The position numbers were made by a program, and so were the translations under genes. The notes beneath the pieces were generated by a model that ran no database searches, was not told the DNA's origin, and worked only from the letters and a program-made list of their open reading frames with translations. From Oceanobacillus caeni (GTDB taxonomy: Bacteria; Bacillota; Bacilli; Bacillales; Amphibacillaceae), in NCBI RefSeq assembly GCF_019037185.1, contig NZ_JAHHXM010000005.1, forward strand, positions 104,077 through 168,076: 64,000 nt of DNA, read 5' to 3'. Position 1 is the stretch's first letter. Each line of letters opens with the position of its first letter. Shown here piece after piece: positions 40,621 to 49,850 of the stretch.

Positions 40621-41541
40621 TTATGCAGTATTAATGGTAGCTAATTGAATAATTTGAGGATGAAGTAAACAATGATAACTATTATCCTTCGTAAGCTCCG
40701 CAAATTGAATCCCAATTAATAGTTTGCGAGTTTTAATTTGTTGTTCTCCATAATACACAATTAAGTGTTCAGGTCGTAACGCGAAAAGAAACATATTATT
40801 CCCTTGTACTCCTTGATAAGGAAGAACTTGAATACTACTTTCCCAATCTTTAGGAATCTTTTCCATATCAAATGTTTCATACGCATTTTTCAAACTAAGC
40901 CATTCTTCTTCTGTAAACCATTTTTTTAAAAATATTTGATCACAAATAATAACTGGCTTTTTCGATAATGGATCTACTAATTGATTTCCACTATCAATAT
41001 ATCCCATAGTCGAAAAGCTTTTATCCTTCATTTTAATGGATACAGAATAAAGTTGATCATAACGAATTTTTTCAGAAGCATGCTTGTCCATACGTTTCTT
41101 CGTAAAATACCATACGCAAGGGAACCCAATGAACACGAATAGCCAACTTACCGGATCACCATAACCATTGTTATACGTAATGAATCCACTAGAAGACATG
41201 GATATTGGATTAGAAAATAGAAAATGTAACCCTACAAGTCCACCTCCAATAGCAAAGGTCGTAAAATAAAACAATAAAACTAGTTTAGAAAAACGATAAA
41301 TTGTTATAAAACCAAAAGAACAAAATATAATAAGAAGAGAATATATAATTTTTCCAATCAAACTAGTAATAAAGGAGTTTGGATAAAATAAAGTTATTGG
41401 AACAATTAAAGAAGCAATGAATGCTCCAAGAATAACTCGTCTTGTTTTAGTATCATCTCTTGCTAGGGCTTTAGTTAATAAAAGTAACATGAAATCTAAA
41501 CAGAAGTTGAGTGCCCAAACCGCATCTACATATATTTCCAT
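40621..41541 (-). CDS. spoIIGA: Sporulation sigma-E factor-processing peptidase SpoIIGA
   Basis: This 306-residue membrane aspartic protease activates pro-sigma-E after a signal from the forespore protein SpoIIR. The N-terminal half has about five hydrophobic helices, and the C-terminal half carries the single Asp motif GYIDSGNQLVDPLS, which forms an active site by dimerisation. In B. subtilis the spoIIG promoter is Spo0A-activated; here only an exact 0A-like box about 300 bases upstream (41842-41848) was found, inside repeat DNA. Confidence 0.95.
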   Translation of the reverse strand: MEIYVDAVWALNFCLDFMLLLLTKALARDDTKTRRVILGAFIASLIVPITLFYPNSFITSLIGKIIYSLLIIFCSFGFITIYRFSKLVLLFYFTTFAIGGGLVGLHFLFSNPISMSSSGFITYNNGYGDPVSWLFVFIGFPCVWYFTKKRMDKHASEKIRYDQLYSVSIKMKDKSFSTMGYIDSGNQLVDPLSKKPVIICDQIFLKKWFTEEEWLSLKNAYETFDMEKIPKDWESSIQVLPYQGVQGNNMFLFALRPEHLIVYYGEQQIKTRKLLIGIQFAELTKDNSYHCLLHPQIIQLATINTA

Positions 41542-41804
41542 TTTATTCTTCCTTCTATAAAAGATGGTTTCTCCTTAACATTTAATTTTGTATGTTCTAA
41601 TTGGTTAGATTTACTGAAAAGTATATCTGATATATTAAGCAAAGTCTGTCACTTCTTGTATGCAGAACAAAGCTAATTTTAACTAGTTATCGAAAAGTTT
41701 GTCGGAGGAATGAAATAAGTAGGTTTAGAAGGAGCATATGGGTCCTTCATCCAAGGGTAGTCGGTCTCCCTCCTACCTTCTTTGTTTCCTTGGAGGCCTG
41801 AGAT

Positions 41805-41838
41805 GGGAGTCTTACTGCCCATTTATGTGGGATAAAAG
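41805..41838 (+). repeat. Repeat family 4 segment
   Basis: The segment around cttactgcccatttatgtgg and gataaaag resembles 61118-61151 at roughly two thirds of positions, sharing a ccc...gtggg hairpin and gataaaa tail. It abuts copy C of family 2 in the 535-base spoIIGA-ftsZ gap. Upstream bases at 41720-41790 also form a weak hairpin. Nothing else is seen there apart from the ftsZ terminator. Confidence 0.35.
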
Positions 41839-41864
41839 AAATGTCGAAGGAAAGTTTATTGAAT

Positions 41865-41990
41865 GAACATAAGCGAAAGCATCCTTACAGGCTTAGAACG
41901 CAACACCTGTACTCACACATCCTGTGCTTCGTAGCGATGTATGTAGGTGTAGAAAATCTTGCTAGTCCCTGGAGCTAGAGCTGGGCGTAG
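41865..41990 (+). repeat. Repeat family 2, copy C: short divergent member (126 bp)
   Basis: It begins gaacataagcgaaagc, like copy A (gaacaaaagcgtaagc), and ends gctagtccctggagctagag then ctgggcg, like the right end of A. The centre is unrelated and holds a cctgt/acagg-type hairpin. It lies between spoIIGA and ftsZ. Confidence 0.55.
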
Positions 41991-42018
41991 CATTTCTTAA
42001 GAATAGATCTAATAAGCT

Positions 42019-42078
42019 AAATTTCCCTATAAAAAAAGCAAACGAGTATAAGTCGTCTGCTTTTTTTATAGGGAATTT
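42019..42078 (-). terminator. Strong Rho-independent terminator of ftsZ
   Basis: A stem of about 26 bp with one mismatch pairs the region at 42019-42045 with 42053-42078, including a gcagacga/tcgtttgc core and seven T. It overlaps the ftsZ stop codon. The length is unusual for a terminator and should insulate ftsAZ from spoIIGA. Confidence 0.85.
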
Positions 42079-43228
42079 ATCTTCTATTTCGATTTCGATT
42101 TCTTAAAAATGTTGGTATATCCAGTTCATCGTCTTCTTGGATTTTTGGACGTTGAACTTGCTCTCTTTGTTGTTGCTGTTGTTGTTGGATAGGCGCTTCT
42201 TCTTTAGTTGCTGCATGTTGTTTTTGATTTAAGGTTGGACGTTGTTGCTTAGATGGCATTTCTGGCTTTTTATTCAACTCATCAAAACCAGTTGCAATTA
42301 CTGTAACAACAATTTCATCATTTAAATTCTCATTAATAACGGAACCAAAAATAACATTTACTTCCTTATCCGCAGCAGAAGTTACTAAATCAGCGGCCTC
42401 TTGTACTTCATATAGGCTTAGGTTTGTTCCACCAGTAATATTCATTAAAATACCGTGTGCCCCATCGATTGAAGTTTCTAATAAAGGTGAAGAAATTGCT
42501 TTTTTCGCAGCCTCTGTTGCACGTGTTTCTCCTGTTGCGATACCAATCCCCATTAATGCCGAACCTTTATCGAACATAATTGTTTTTACATCTGCAAAGT
42601 CAACGTTAATTAAACCTGGTTTTGCAATTAAATCTGAAATCCCTTGAACACCTTGTCGTAATACATTGTCAGCTTCACGGAAAGCCTCTAACATAGGTGT
42701 GTTTTTATCAACAATTTCAAGCAAACGATCATTTGGAATAACGATTAACGTATCAACAGCATTTTTTAGAGCTTCAATACCAGAAATCGCCTGGGTCGAA
42801 CGTCTTCTGCCTTCAAATGAAAAAGGTCTTGTTACAACTCCAACCGTTAAAGCTCCTAAATCCTTTGCAACTTGTGCAATAACCGGAGCGGCACCTGTAC
42901 CTGTTCCACCACCCATACCAGCAGTAACAAATACCATGTCCGCACCTTGTAAAACTTCCTCGATCTGTTCTTTACTTTCTTCAGCTGCTTTCTTACCAAC
43001 TTCAGGATTCGCACCCGCTCCTAATCCTCTAGTAAGTTTACCGCCAATTTGAATTCTTAACTCGGCCTTAGATAAATTAAGTGCTTGAGAGTCTGTGTTA
43101 ACAGCTATAAATTCAACACCTTCCACACCGTGTTCAATCATTCGGTTAACAGCGTTATTACCGCCGCCGCCGACACCGATAACTTTTATCGTCGCTAATT
43201 CATCCATATTTGTATCAAACTCTAACAT
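42077..43228 (-). CDS. ftsZ: Cell division protein FtsZ
   Basis: The 383-residue tubulin-like GTPase forms the division ring. [21 protein letters not shown], the tubulin signature [19 protein letters not shown] and [11 protein letters not shown] (T7 loop) are intact. The C-terminal linker is Gln-rich with a run of seven Gln. The conserved tail [17 protein letters not shown] binds FtsA and SepF. Confidence 0.98.
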   Translation of the reverse strand: MLEFDTNMDELATIKVIGVGGGGNNAVNRMIEHGVEGVEFIAVNTDSQALNLSKAELRIQIGGKLTRGLGAGANPEVGKKAAEESKEQIEEVLQGADMVFVTAGMGGGTGTGAAPVIAQVAKDLGALTVGVVTRPFSFEGRRRSTQAISGIEALKNAVDTLIVIPNDRLLEIVDKNTPMLEAFREADNVLRQGVQGISDLIAKPGLINVDFADVKTIMFDKGSALMGIGIATGETRATEAAKKAISSPLLETSIDGAHGILMNITGGTNLSLYEVQEAADLVTSAADKEVNVIFGSVINENLNDEIVVTVIATGFDELNKKPEMPSKQQRPTLNQKQHAATKEEAPIQQQQQQQREQVQRPKIQEDDELDIPTFLRNRNRNRR

Positions 43229-43290
43229 TTTCGTTCCTCCTAATTTCTACGCAAATCTCACGAGTTTTATAGATTTAAACATTCAAGAGT

Positions 43291-44574
43291 TTAATCAAAA
43301 AACCATTTGAATAAACTACTAACTTTCCCACTTTCTTTTTTCTCTTTCCTTTTCGGTTGCTCAGTATTTGCTTGCTTCGTATGACGTTTAGGACTAGGCT
43401 CGTCCATGTCATTTCGAACAGCTGGGTATAATTCTTTACCTTGAATTTTTGCGTTTCGGTAAGCAAATTGTAGAATTCCTACTCCAGCTGTAAACTGGGG
43501 TTCTCTAACACCGATATAATCCGGAATTGCAATACGAACATTAGAATGGAATAAATCCTGAGCTAATTCCAATACACCTGGCATTGCCATTGTTCCTCCA
43601 GTTAACACGTAACCTCCCGGTAGTTCCTGATATCCCATTTTACGAATTTCACGTTCAGCAAAAGCATAAATTTCTTCCATTCTTGCTTCTATCATATCAG
43701 AAATTTCCAGCTGATTGTATGTTTCTCTTTGATTACTTCCGATCACAGAAACCTCAAAAGTTTCATCTTCTTGTGCATCATCATAAAAGGCATGACCATA
43801 ATTTAATTTAACATCTTCAGCCTCTTCAGTCGTAGTACGTAAACCAATGGATATATCTTTGGTAATATTATTTCCACCAAGGCTAACAACACTTGAACCT
43901 TGTAAATAATCATTTTCAAAAACGGAAATGGTAGAACAACCACCACCAACGTCGATTAAAGCTACACCCATATTTTTTTCATCGGGTGAAAGTGCTATCG
44001 TACCAGTGGCAAGAGGTTGTAAACAAATATCCAATACTTCTAAATTAGCACGTTCCACGCATTTAAGAATGTTATGTAAAATGGTCCTTGAACAAGTAAT
44101 AATCGTTCCTTCCATTTCTAAGCGAACACCGATCATCCCTCTTGGATCAGTAATCTCGTCTAATCCATCTACTATAAATTGCTTAGGTATGACGTCAATA
44201 ATCTCACGCTCTGGTGGAATGGAAACTACTTGTGCACCGTCAATTACTCTTCTAATGTCTTCATCCGTAATTTCACGATCTTCACTTTGAACCGCTACAA
44301 CACCATGACATGGCTGTAAATCGATGTGGTTTCCGTTTATACCAACAACAACCCTTTCGATATGCATGCCAACCATGCGTTCAGCTTGTTCGACAGCATT
44401 TCTGATGGATTGCACTGTTTGATCAATATCAACAATTGCACCTTTTTTCATTCCATTAGATTTTGCTGTACCTACACCAATAATATTTAAAGAATCATTT
44501 AAAACTTCTCCAATTATAACTTTAATTTTTGATGTTCCTATATCAAGACTTACTAGTATTTCACTATTATTCAA
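43291..44574 (-). CDS. ftsA: Cell division protein FtsA
   Basis: This 427-residue actin-like protein tethers FtsZ to the membrane. It has the N-terminal phosphate motif VSLDIGTSKIKVIIGE, the inserted SHS2 (1C) domain, ALIDVGGGCSTISV, GGYVLTGGTMAMPG and a C-terminal amphipathic helix (VSSLFKWFFD). The start is TTG at 44574, about nine bases behind ggaggtg. It is the first gene after a repeat-filled 539-base gap. Confidence 0.97.
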   Translation of the reverse strand: MNNSEILVSLDIGTSKIKVIIGEVLNDSLNIIGVGTAKSNGMKKGAIVDIDQTVQSIRNAVEQAERMVGMHIERVVVGINGNHIDLQPCHGVVAVQSEDREITDEDIRRVIDGAQVVSIPPEREIIDVIPKQFIVDGLDEITDPRGMIGVRLEMEGTIITCSRTILHNILKCVERANLEVLDICLQPLATGTIALSPDEKNMGVALIDVGGGCSTISVFENDYLQGSSVVSLGGNNITKDISIGLRTTTEEAEDVKLNYGHAFYDDAQEDETFEVSVIGSNQRETYNQLEISDMIEARMEEIYAFAEREIRKMGYQELPGGYVLTGGTMAMPGVLELAQDLFHSNVRIAIPDYIGVREPQFTAGVGILQFAYRNAKIQGKELYPAVRNDMDEPSPKRHTKQANTEQPKRKEKKESGKVSSLFKWFFD

Positions 44575-44701
44575 AGAAAGGCACCTCCAAATTCAACACA
44601 TCCATACAAAATGGATCATATAATTGTACATTTCATACAATCCTACTTTCATTGCTTAGGAAATTATAAAATTTATGACTGTGGATAACTAGTTGTTAAA
44701 G

Positions 44702-44918
44702 AACAGCCACGTCCGGCTCCAGCGCCCAGCGACTAGCGAGACTTCCTTCACCTCCGTACGATAAAGAAGACTTGCCGATGGTGAAACCAGAGGCTTAGTC
44801 GCACTTATACCCTTGCGGTGAAAGTCAACATCGACTTACTCCGTTCGTCGTGTTTCCTTTATCTCCTACGGCTCAGTCCAGTCCGTACGTCGCTAAACGG
44901 GCGCTTCCGCCTTTGTTC
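44702..44918 (-). repeat. Repeat family 2, copy B (217 bp, inverted relative to copy A)
   Basis: Read on the minus strand it is close to identical with copy A over both ends and most of the interior, but has only six bases (gactgag) where copy A carries the roughly 66-base hairpin module. It lies between divIB and ftsA. The flanking stretch 44919-45113 is AT-rich and I see nothing supportable in it. Confidence 0.8.
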
Positions 44919-45113
44919 ATTCGACTAAAATAGATATATATAGGTACTATTTCCACAAAAAAAACTGGATTCCTTTAAATTTCAAGAAAAATATTCCTAT
45001 ATACATATATTTTAATAGATTGAAAGATTATTCGTTAAATCAAATTTTTAGAATTACTTTGGGCTTTTTAGAAAAACTCACAATCGCTCATTCTTAGTGT
45101 ACAAAATAGAATC

Positions 45114-45893
45114 TTATTCTTCTGTTTCATCCGTTTCTTCAGACTCATCATTAAAAGATTCAAAATATACACCCACACCAATATGGATAATCCCATCAAC
45201 ACCTGGTTCTAATTGAGAAACTATCGAAGGATAAACTACCATTTTCTCAGAAAAATTTCGAATCGTTCCATCAACTATGTATCCATCTGTCATAAAAAGT
45301 TGGATTTTATTTTTATTATTGTCAGTTGGTTCCCAATGAATTTCAGAGATGAGATTTGTTATATTTTTGGGTAATTTATTTAATTCTTCAGCCATCCGTT
45401 GTAAATACTCATCCTCTGTAAAGCCGATTAACATTGGTGAGTTACCATGATATGTATCCTGTCCTTCTTGCTTCAATGATACCCCATTAGCTAAAATTGG
45501 ATAGTATTTCCTTTCTTCTTTTACATAACCAACTACATTATGTTCTGTTATTTCAATTGAAACAGTCCAAGGAAGCTTACGATTAACTTCTACTTCATTA
45601 ACGATAGGATTTGTTTTTATTGCCTTTTCAATGGCATCAAAATTAACCATCCAAATATTCGTTTTAGCAGTAATTTCAGATAAGTTTATTATTTCCTCAT
45701 CCGTTGTATGCACATTACCTTGAACATTTATTGTTTTAACATGACTTAATGGTGATTGCAAATAAACAATAATTGAAATCAAGAAGAAAAAGATTGATAG
45801 ATAAAAAATCAAACGTCGGTTAGCTTTTTTCTTACGGGCTTGTTTTAATTTGGGAATTCGATCCTCAATTGAAACAATATTTTTATTACTCAT
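45114..45893 (-). CDS. divIB: Cell division protein DivIB (FtsQ)
   Basis: This membrane protein of about 259 residues belongs to the divisome core with FtsL and DivIC. It has a basic cytoplasmic N-terminus, one membrane segment (LIFYLSIFFFLISIIVYLQ), a POTRA domain starting VKTINVQGNVHTTDEEI and an acidic C-terminal tail. ATG 45893 is favoured over ATG 45899 because the Shine-Dalgarno aaggaag is only 2 bases from the latter. Confidence 0.93.
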   Translation of the reverse strand: MSNKNIVSIEDRIPKLKQARKKKANRRLIFYLSIFFFLISIIVYLQSPLSHVKTINVQGNVHTTDEEIINLSEITAKTNIWMVNFDAIEKAIKTNPIVNEVEVNRKLPWTVSIEITEHNVVGYVKEERKYYPILANGVSLKQEGQDTYHGNSPMLIGFTEDEYLQRMAEELNKLPKNITNLISEIHWEPTDNNKNKIQLFMTDGYIVDGTIRNFSEKMVVYPSIVSQLEPGVDGIIHIGVGVYFESFNDESEETDETEE

Positions 45894-45929
45894 CCCCATT
45901 TCTTCCTTTTTCAGAAATTAAAAGAATAA

Positions 45930-45948
45930 AACGGCATAAATTATGCCG
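45930..45948 (-). terminator. Putative terminator after spoVE
   Basis: The arms cggcata/tatgccg make a 7-bp stem with a 3-base loop, followed on the minus strand by ttttatt. It separates spoVE from divIB, although it is only moderate in strength. Confidence 0.55.
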
Positions 45949-46069
45949 CCTTTATTCAGTTACATGAATTATATCATAAAATATAGATAAACATATAGTG
46001 TCCAAGCATTAGATTAGCAAGTTTTTTCTCATATTTAATGGGTAATATTTTCCATTTTTGCCATTCCCA

Positions 46070-47182
46070 CTATATTTTAGAATAAATACTAATGTTTAAT
46101 AATATTCCAACGGAACAAAGGGTTAAAGTTAATGAAGACCCTCCGTAACTAAGGAAAGGTAATGTTATACCTGTAACAGGTATTAATCCAATTACTACAC
46201 TTATATTAATCATTGCTTGTACAGCTAACATCGAGACAATTCCTAAAGCTAATAATCTTCCGAAAAGATCTGGAGCTTCTAATGAAACTTTAATCCCTCT
46301 CCATAAAAGGAGTAAAAATAATAGAATAACAAAGGTGCCGCCGATAAATCCTAATTCTTCTCCCACAATAGCAAAAATAAAGTCATTTTGTGGTTCTGGT
46401 AAATAGAAATATTTTTGCAAACTATTCCCTAATCCAAGTCCCATCAACCCCCCAGGCCCAATTGCATAGAGGGATTGAATAATCTGAAACCCATCACCTA
46501 ATGGATCTTCCCAAGGATTTAAAAAAGCTGTTATTCGATTAATTCGATATGGGGCTGAAGCAATCAATCCAACCAATCCTAATACTCCTAAAGCAGCTAG
46601 TCCAATAAAATGAGATAGTCTGGCACCTGACACAAAAATCATAATCATACAGGTTAAGACCAGTACCATTCCAGTTCCTAAATCTGGTTGAAGCATAATC
46701 AAACCAAAAGCTGTAAAAACTAATAATAAAGATGGTAAGAAGCCTTTTTTAAAAGATGTAATGTACTTTTGTTTCGTGGCAAGCATATTAGCTAAGAAAA
46801 TAATTAATCCTAGTTTCATAAACTCAGATGGCTGTATACTAAATGCCCCAACTCCAATCCAACTTTGCGCTCCACCACGAATTAATCCTATTCCTGGTAT
46901 TAATACAAGTATTAGTAAAGCAAAGCATACAATTAATAGAATTTTCGAGTAGTTTTTCCAAGTGCTATAAGGTATAAACATAAAGAAAAACATAGCGAAA
47001 ACTCCCGCACCAGCAAATAATAACTGACGTTTTAAGTAAAAAAACCCATCACCAAACTTATACTCTGACCAAACATGGGACGAACTGTAAACCATCACTA
47101 CACCGACAATTAACAGTGCTATAATAACCCATAATAGAATGTAATCTGGTTTACTTTGATCGTTTAGACGTTTTTTAAACAA
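46070..47182 (-). CDS. spoVE: SEDS-family peptidoglycan polymerase SpoVE/FtsW
   Basis: This 370-residue protein with about ten membrane helices belongs to the SEDS glycosyltransferases that polymerise lipid II with a class B PBP. Motifs are YSSSHVW, GIGLIRGGAQSWIGVGAFSIQPSEFMKL and GITLPFLSYGGSSLT. In B. subtilis the gene at this place is spoVE (cortex synthesis with SpoVD), while ftsW is elsewhere; the position suggests SpoVE but sequence alone does not exclude FtsW. The start is TTG at 47182, seven bases after aaagggg. Confidence 0.88.
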   Translation of the reverse strand: MFKKRLNDQSKPDYILLWVIIALLIVGVVMVYSSSHVWSEYKFGDGFFYLKRQLLFAGAGVFAMFFFMFIPYSTWKNYSKILLIVCFALLILVLIPGIGLIRGGAQSWIGVGAFSIQPSEFMKLGLIIFLANMLATKQKYITSFKKGFLPSLLLVFTAFGLIMLQPDLGTGMVLVLTCMIMIFVSGARLSHFIGLAALGVLGLVGLIASAPYRINRITAFLNPWEDPLGDGFQIIQSLYAIGPGGLMGLGLGNSLQKYFYLPEPQNDFIFAIVGEELGFIGGTFVILLFLLLLWRGIKVSLEAPDLFGRLLALGIVSMLAVQAMINISVVIGLIPVTGITLPFLSYGGSSLTLTLCSVGILLNISIYSKI

Positions 47183-47187
47183 AAAAA

Positions 47188-47219
47188 CACCCCTTTGACT
47201 AAAATATAGACAGGGGCAT
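47188..47219 (-). promoter_or_regulatory. Hairpin overlapping the spoVE Shine-Dalgarno
   Basis: In the minus-strand RNA, atgcccctg (47211-47219) can pair with caaaggggtgt (47188-47198), which contains the Shine-Dalgarno aaagggg. The stem is about seven pairs including G-U. Pairing would lower initiation at the TTG start. Confidence 0.35.
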
Positions 47220-47259
47220 TTTTGAACATTCTTATTATTAATTTAATATACAAGCCCCT

Positions 47260-48609
47260 CTAAACTAGTTTATGCACGGCTTGTATAAACATGTCTCCTC
47301 TTTCTTCAAACGTTCGATACTGATCCCAGCTTGCACAAGCTGGTGATAATAGTATAACATCTTTTTCATTTGAAATTTCAAAAGCTTTGCTGACCGCTTC
47401 TTTGACATCTTCCACTTGTAAAATAGTTGAAATGCCATTTTCTTCAGCTATTCTTCTTAATTTATCTTTCGTTTGACCAAATACAACCATAGCTTTTACA
47501 TTTTTCAAATAGGGAGCTAAATCATCGAACTCATTTCCTCTGTCCAACCCACCAGCAAGTAAAATGACAGGCCTCTCGAATGAAGATAAAGCCTTTTGAG
47601 TAGCTAATATATTGGTTGCTTTAGAATCGTTATAAAATAAACGACCATGAATATTATCTACAAATTGTAATCGATGCCTAACACCTTGAAATGTAGTAAG
47701 AACTTTGATAATTCCTTCATTTGTTGCACCTTTAAGTTTCGCAGCCGCGACTGCAGCTAAAATATTTTCAAGGTTATGATCACCAACTAAAACAATTTCA
47801 TTTCGTGAAATTATTTTTTCATTTTTAAAATAAATAAATGTATCGTCTAGCCATGCCCCATTTTCCATTTTATTTTTTATGGAAAATGGAACGAGCGTAG
47901 ATTTAAGGTTTTTCACTTCTGAAGTAATAATTGTATCATCAGCATTATATACTAAAAAGTCCTCTTTTGTTTGGTTTCTGAAAATATTAAATTTCGCTTG
48001 TTTATAGTTGTCAAATGTTTTGTGATAATCTATATGTGCTTCAAATATATTCAATAATACTGCAATATTTGGTTTGAACTTTTCAACACCTTGTAGCTGA
48101 AAAGATGATAATTCTAATACTAATGTTTCCTCATCCTCAAGGTTTTCGGCGACTTCACATGCAACAACGCCAATATTTCCAGCAACTTTAACTGGTCTTC
48201 TGCTTTCTTCCAACATTTTAGTTATTAAAGTTGTTGTTGTCGTTTTTCCATTGGAACCAGTAATTCCAATAATAGAATCACCTGCAAGCATATACGCAAT
48301 TTCTACCTCAGTGATTACAGGAATATTTCTTTTCCTTGCTTCAACAATAATTGGATTATCATAATGAATTCCTGGATTTTTTACAATGATTTCTATACCA
48401 TCCAATACGGATAATGGATGTGAACCTACTACTACTTCTGCACCAAGATTCCTTAATTCCTTTATTATTGGATCATTTTTTTCTGTTTTCATATCATTAA
48501 TACGAACACCTTTATCGTGGTTCAACAATAAATTAGCAACTGCCGTTCCACTTTTTGCAAGTCCTAAGACTAAAATATTTGAATAAGGAAAATCCAATAC
48601 TTTTTTCAA
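47260..48609 (-). CDS. murD: UDP-N-acetylmuramoylalanine-D-glutamate ligase
   Basis: The 449-residue Mur ligase adds D-Glu to UDP-MurNAc-L-Ala. The ATP motif [22 protein letters not shown] and FNDSKATN-like [16 protein letters not shown] are intact. The start is TTG at 48609, overlapping the mraY stop (TTGA), behind gaggtgg. Confidence 0.97.
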   Translation of the reverse strand: MKKVLDFPYSNILVLGLAKSGTAVANLLLNHDKGVRINDMKTEKNDPIIKELRNLGAEVVVGSHPLSVLDGIEIIVKNPGIHYDNPIIVEARKRNIPVITEVEIAYMLAGDSIIGITGSNGKTTTTTLITKMLEESRRPVKVAGNIGVVACEVAENLEDEETLVLELSSFQLQGVEKFKPNIAVLLNIFEAHIDYHKTFDNYKQAKFNIFRNQTKEDFLVYNADDTIITSEVKNLKSTLVPFSIKNKMENGAWLDDTFIYFKNEKIISRNEIVLVGDHNLENILAAVAAAKLKGATNEGIIKVLTTFQGVRHRLQFVDNIHGRLFYNDSKATNILATQKALSSFERPVILLAGGLDRGNEFDDLAPYLKNVKAMVVFGQTKDKLRRIAEENGISTILQVEDVKEAVSKAFEISNEKDVILLSPACASWDQYRTFEERGDMFIQAVHKLV

Positions 48610-49592
48610 TTTAAGCCCACCTCAATATATACGCCAAGCACAGCAAAAACAAGCCCAACTAACCAAAATGTTGTTACAACTCTCCATTCGGACCAGCCTA
48701 ATAATTCATAATGATGATGTAATGGACTCATTTTAAATACTCTTTTACCAGTTGTTTTAAATGAAATTACTTGAATAATAACAGATAAAGTTTCTAATAC
48801 GAAAATTCCACCAATAATAACAAGCAAGATTTCTGTTTTTGTTAATATAGCAATTGCTCCAATAGCTCCACCTAATGCTAATGAACCAGTATCACCCATA
48901 AATACTTTTGCTGGATGTGCATTAAACACTAGAAAACCTAGAAGTGCTCCAACAACTGCTAGAGAAAAAATGGAAACCTCCGTAAATCCACCTATGATAA
49001 GTGTAAGTATTGCATAAGCCCCAAAGGCTATCGCCGCAGTACCCGCTAATAAACCATCTAATCCATCTGTTAAGTTTACAGCATTAGAAGCTCCAACTAA
49101 AATAATAATAATAAAAATTGCATAAAACCAACCAAAATCCCACTGAATGTCTGTACCTGGAATTTGAATGTCTGTAGAAAATCCTTGTCCTTTGAGTATA
49201 AAGAAAAATATAAGTGCAATAACAATTTGTCCTAACATTTTTTGTTTCGAAGTTAGACCTAAATTACGCTTCATCGCAACTTTAATGAAATCATCCAAAA
49301 AACCTAATACTCCATAGCCAAGCAATACAAAAATTAAGAGCCAAAATTCATAACCAACATGATTTCCAAGTACTTTATATACCATAATAATGGAAGTTAT
49401 GACAATACCCAATACAATCATAACGCCACCCATTGTAGGGGTACCTGTCTTTACCATGTGGGATTTAGGTCCTTCTTCTCGTATACTTTGGCCAAATTTC
49501 AACCTTCTTAATAATGGGATGAAAATGGGAGATAAAAGGACGGTAATTAGAAATGCTATTGCTATCGTTACAAATATTCCTGTTAAATCCAT
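48606..49592 (-). CDS. mraY: Phospho-N-acetylmuramoyl-pentapeptide transferase
   Basis: This 328-residue enzyme with ten membrane helices makes lipid I from UDP-MurNAc-pentapeptide and undecaprenyl phosphate. Hallmarks are [17 protein letters not shown] with the paired Asp, [15 protein letters not shown] and the HHHYELLGW loop. ATG 49592 follows gaggagg. Confidence 0.97.
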   Translation of the reverse strand: MDLTGIFVTIAIAFLITVLLSPIFIPLLRRLKFGQSIREEGPKSHMVKTGTPTMGGVMIVLGIVITSIIMVYKVLGNHVGYEFWLLIFVLLGYGVLGFLDDFIKVAMKRNLGLTSKQKMLGQIVIALIFFFILKGQGFSTDIQIPGTDIQWDFGWFYAIFIIIILVGASNAVNLTDGLDGLLAGTAAIAFGAYAILTLIIGGFTEVSIFSLAVVGALLGFLVFNAHPAKVFMGDTGSLALGGAIGAIAILTKTEILLVIIGGIFVLETLSVIIQVISFKTTGKRVFKMSPLHHHYELLGWSEWRVVTTFWLVGLVFAVLGVYIEVGLN

Positions 49593-49655
49593 TGTGTTTC
49601 CTCCTCTTACATGGACCGTCCAAACTAAAACTTGATCTTTTTACCTTTAAGAGGT

Positions 49656-49837
49656 TGTTCAAAAAGTCTGGTGAAATTGACATGCCTCGTGCAAATGGGA
49701 AGGCGTGAGTTGGGCGCAAAGCTCATCTTTAGTCAGCCTTCCTTTAAAGAAGTCCGTTGGCAATAGTGGAAATTCTACTAAGATTGCCCACGTCCCGCAA
49801 GCAACGTAGAAGTCTTTTTTATCCTTCTTTTTGAACA
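49656..49837 (+). repeat. Repeat family 1, copy b (182 bp)
   Basis: Perfect 11-bp ends (49656-49666 and 49827-49837) flank a core nearly identical to copy a, including ggcgcaaagctcatctttag. It occupies most of the 258-base gap between murF and mraY, which are co-directional, so it is probably transcribed. Confidence 0.8.
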
Positions 49838-49850
49838 CGCACTTTAAAAA

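Noticed and set aside
41842..41848. Exact Spo0A-box-like heptamer TGTCGAA upstream of spoIIGA
   Set aside because: It is about 300 bases from the spoIIGA start, inside repeat DNA, and single heptamers occur by chance. No second box or suitable -35/-10 pair was seen with it.
42666..43052. 128-codon open frame antisense to ftsZ
   Set aside because: It is a mirror of the strongly conserved ftsZ coding frame, with no ribosome-binding site and no recognisable protein.
43928..44290. 120-codon open frame antisense to ftsA
   Set aside because: Shadow of the ftsA frame without initiation signals or homology.
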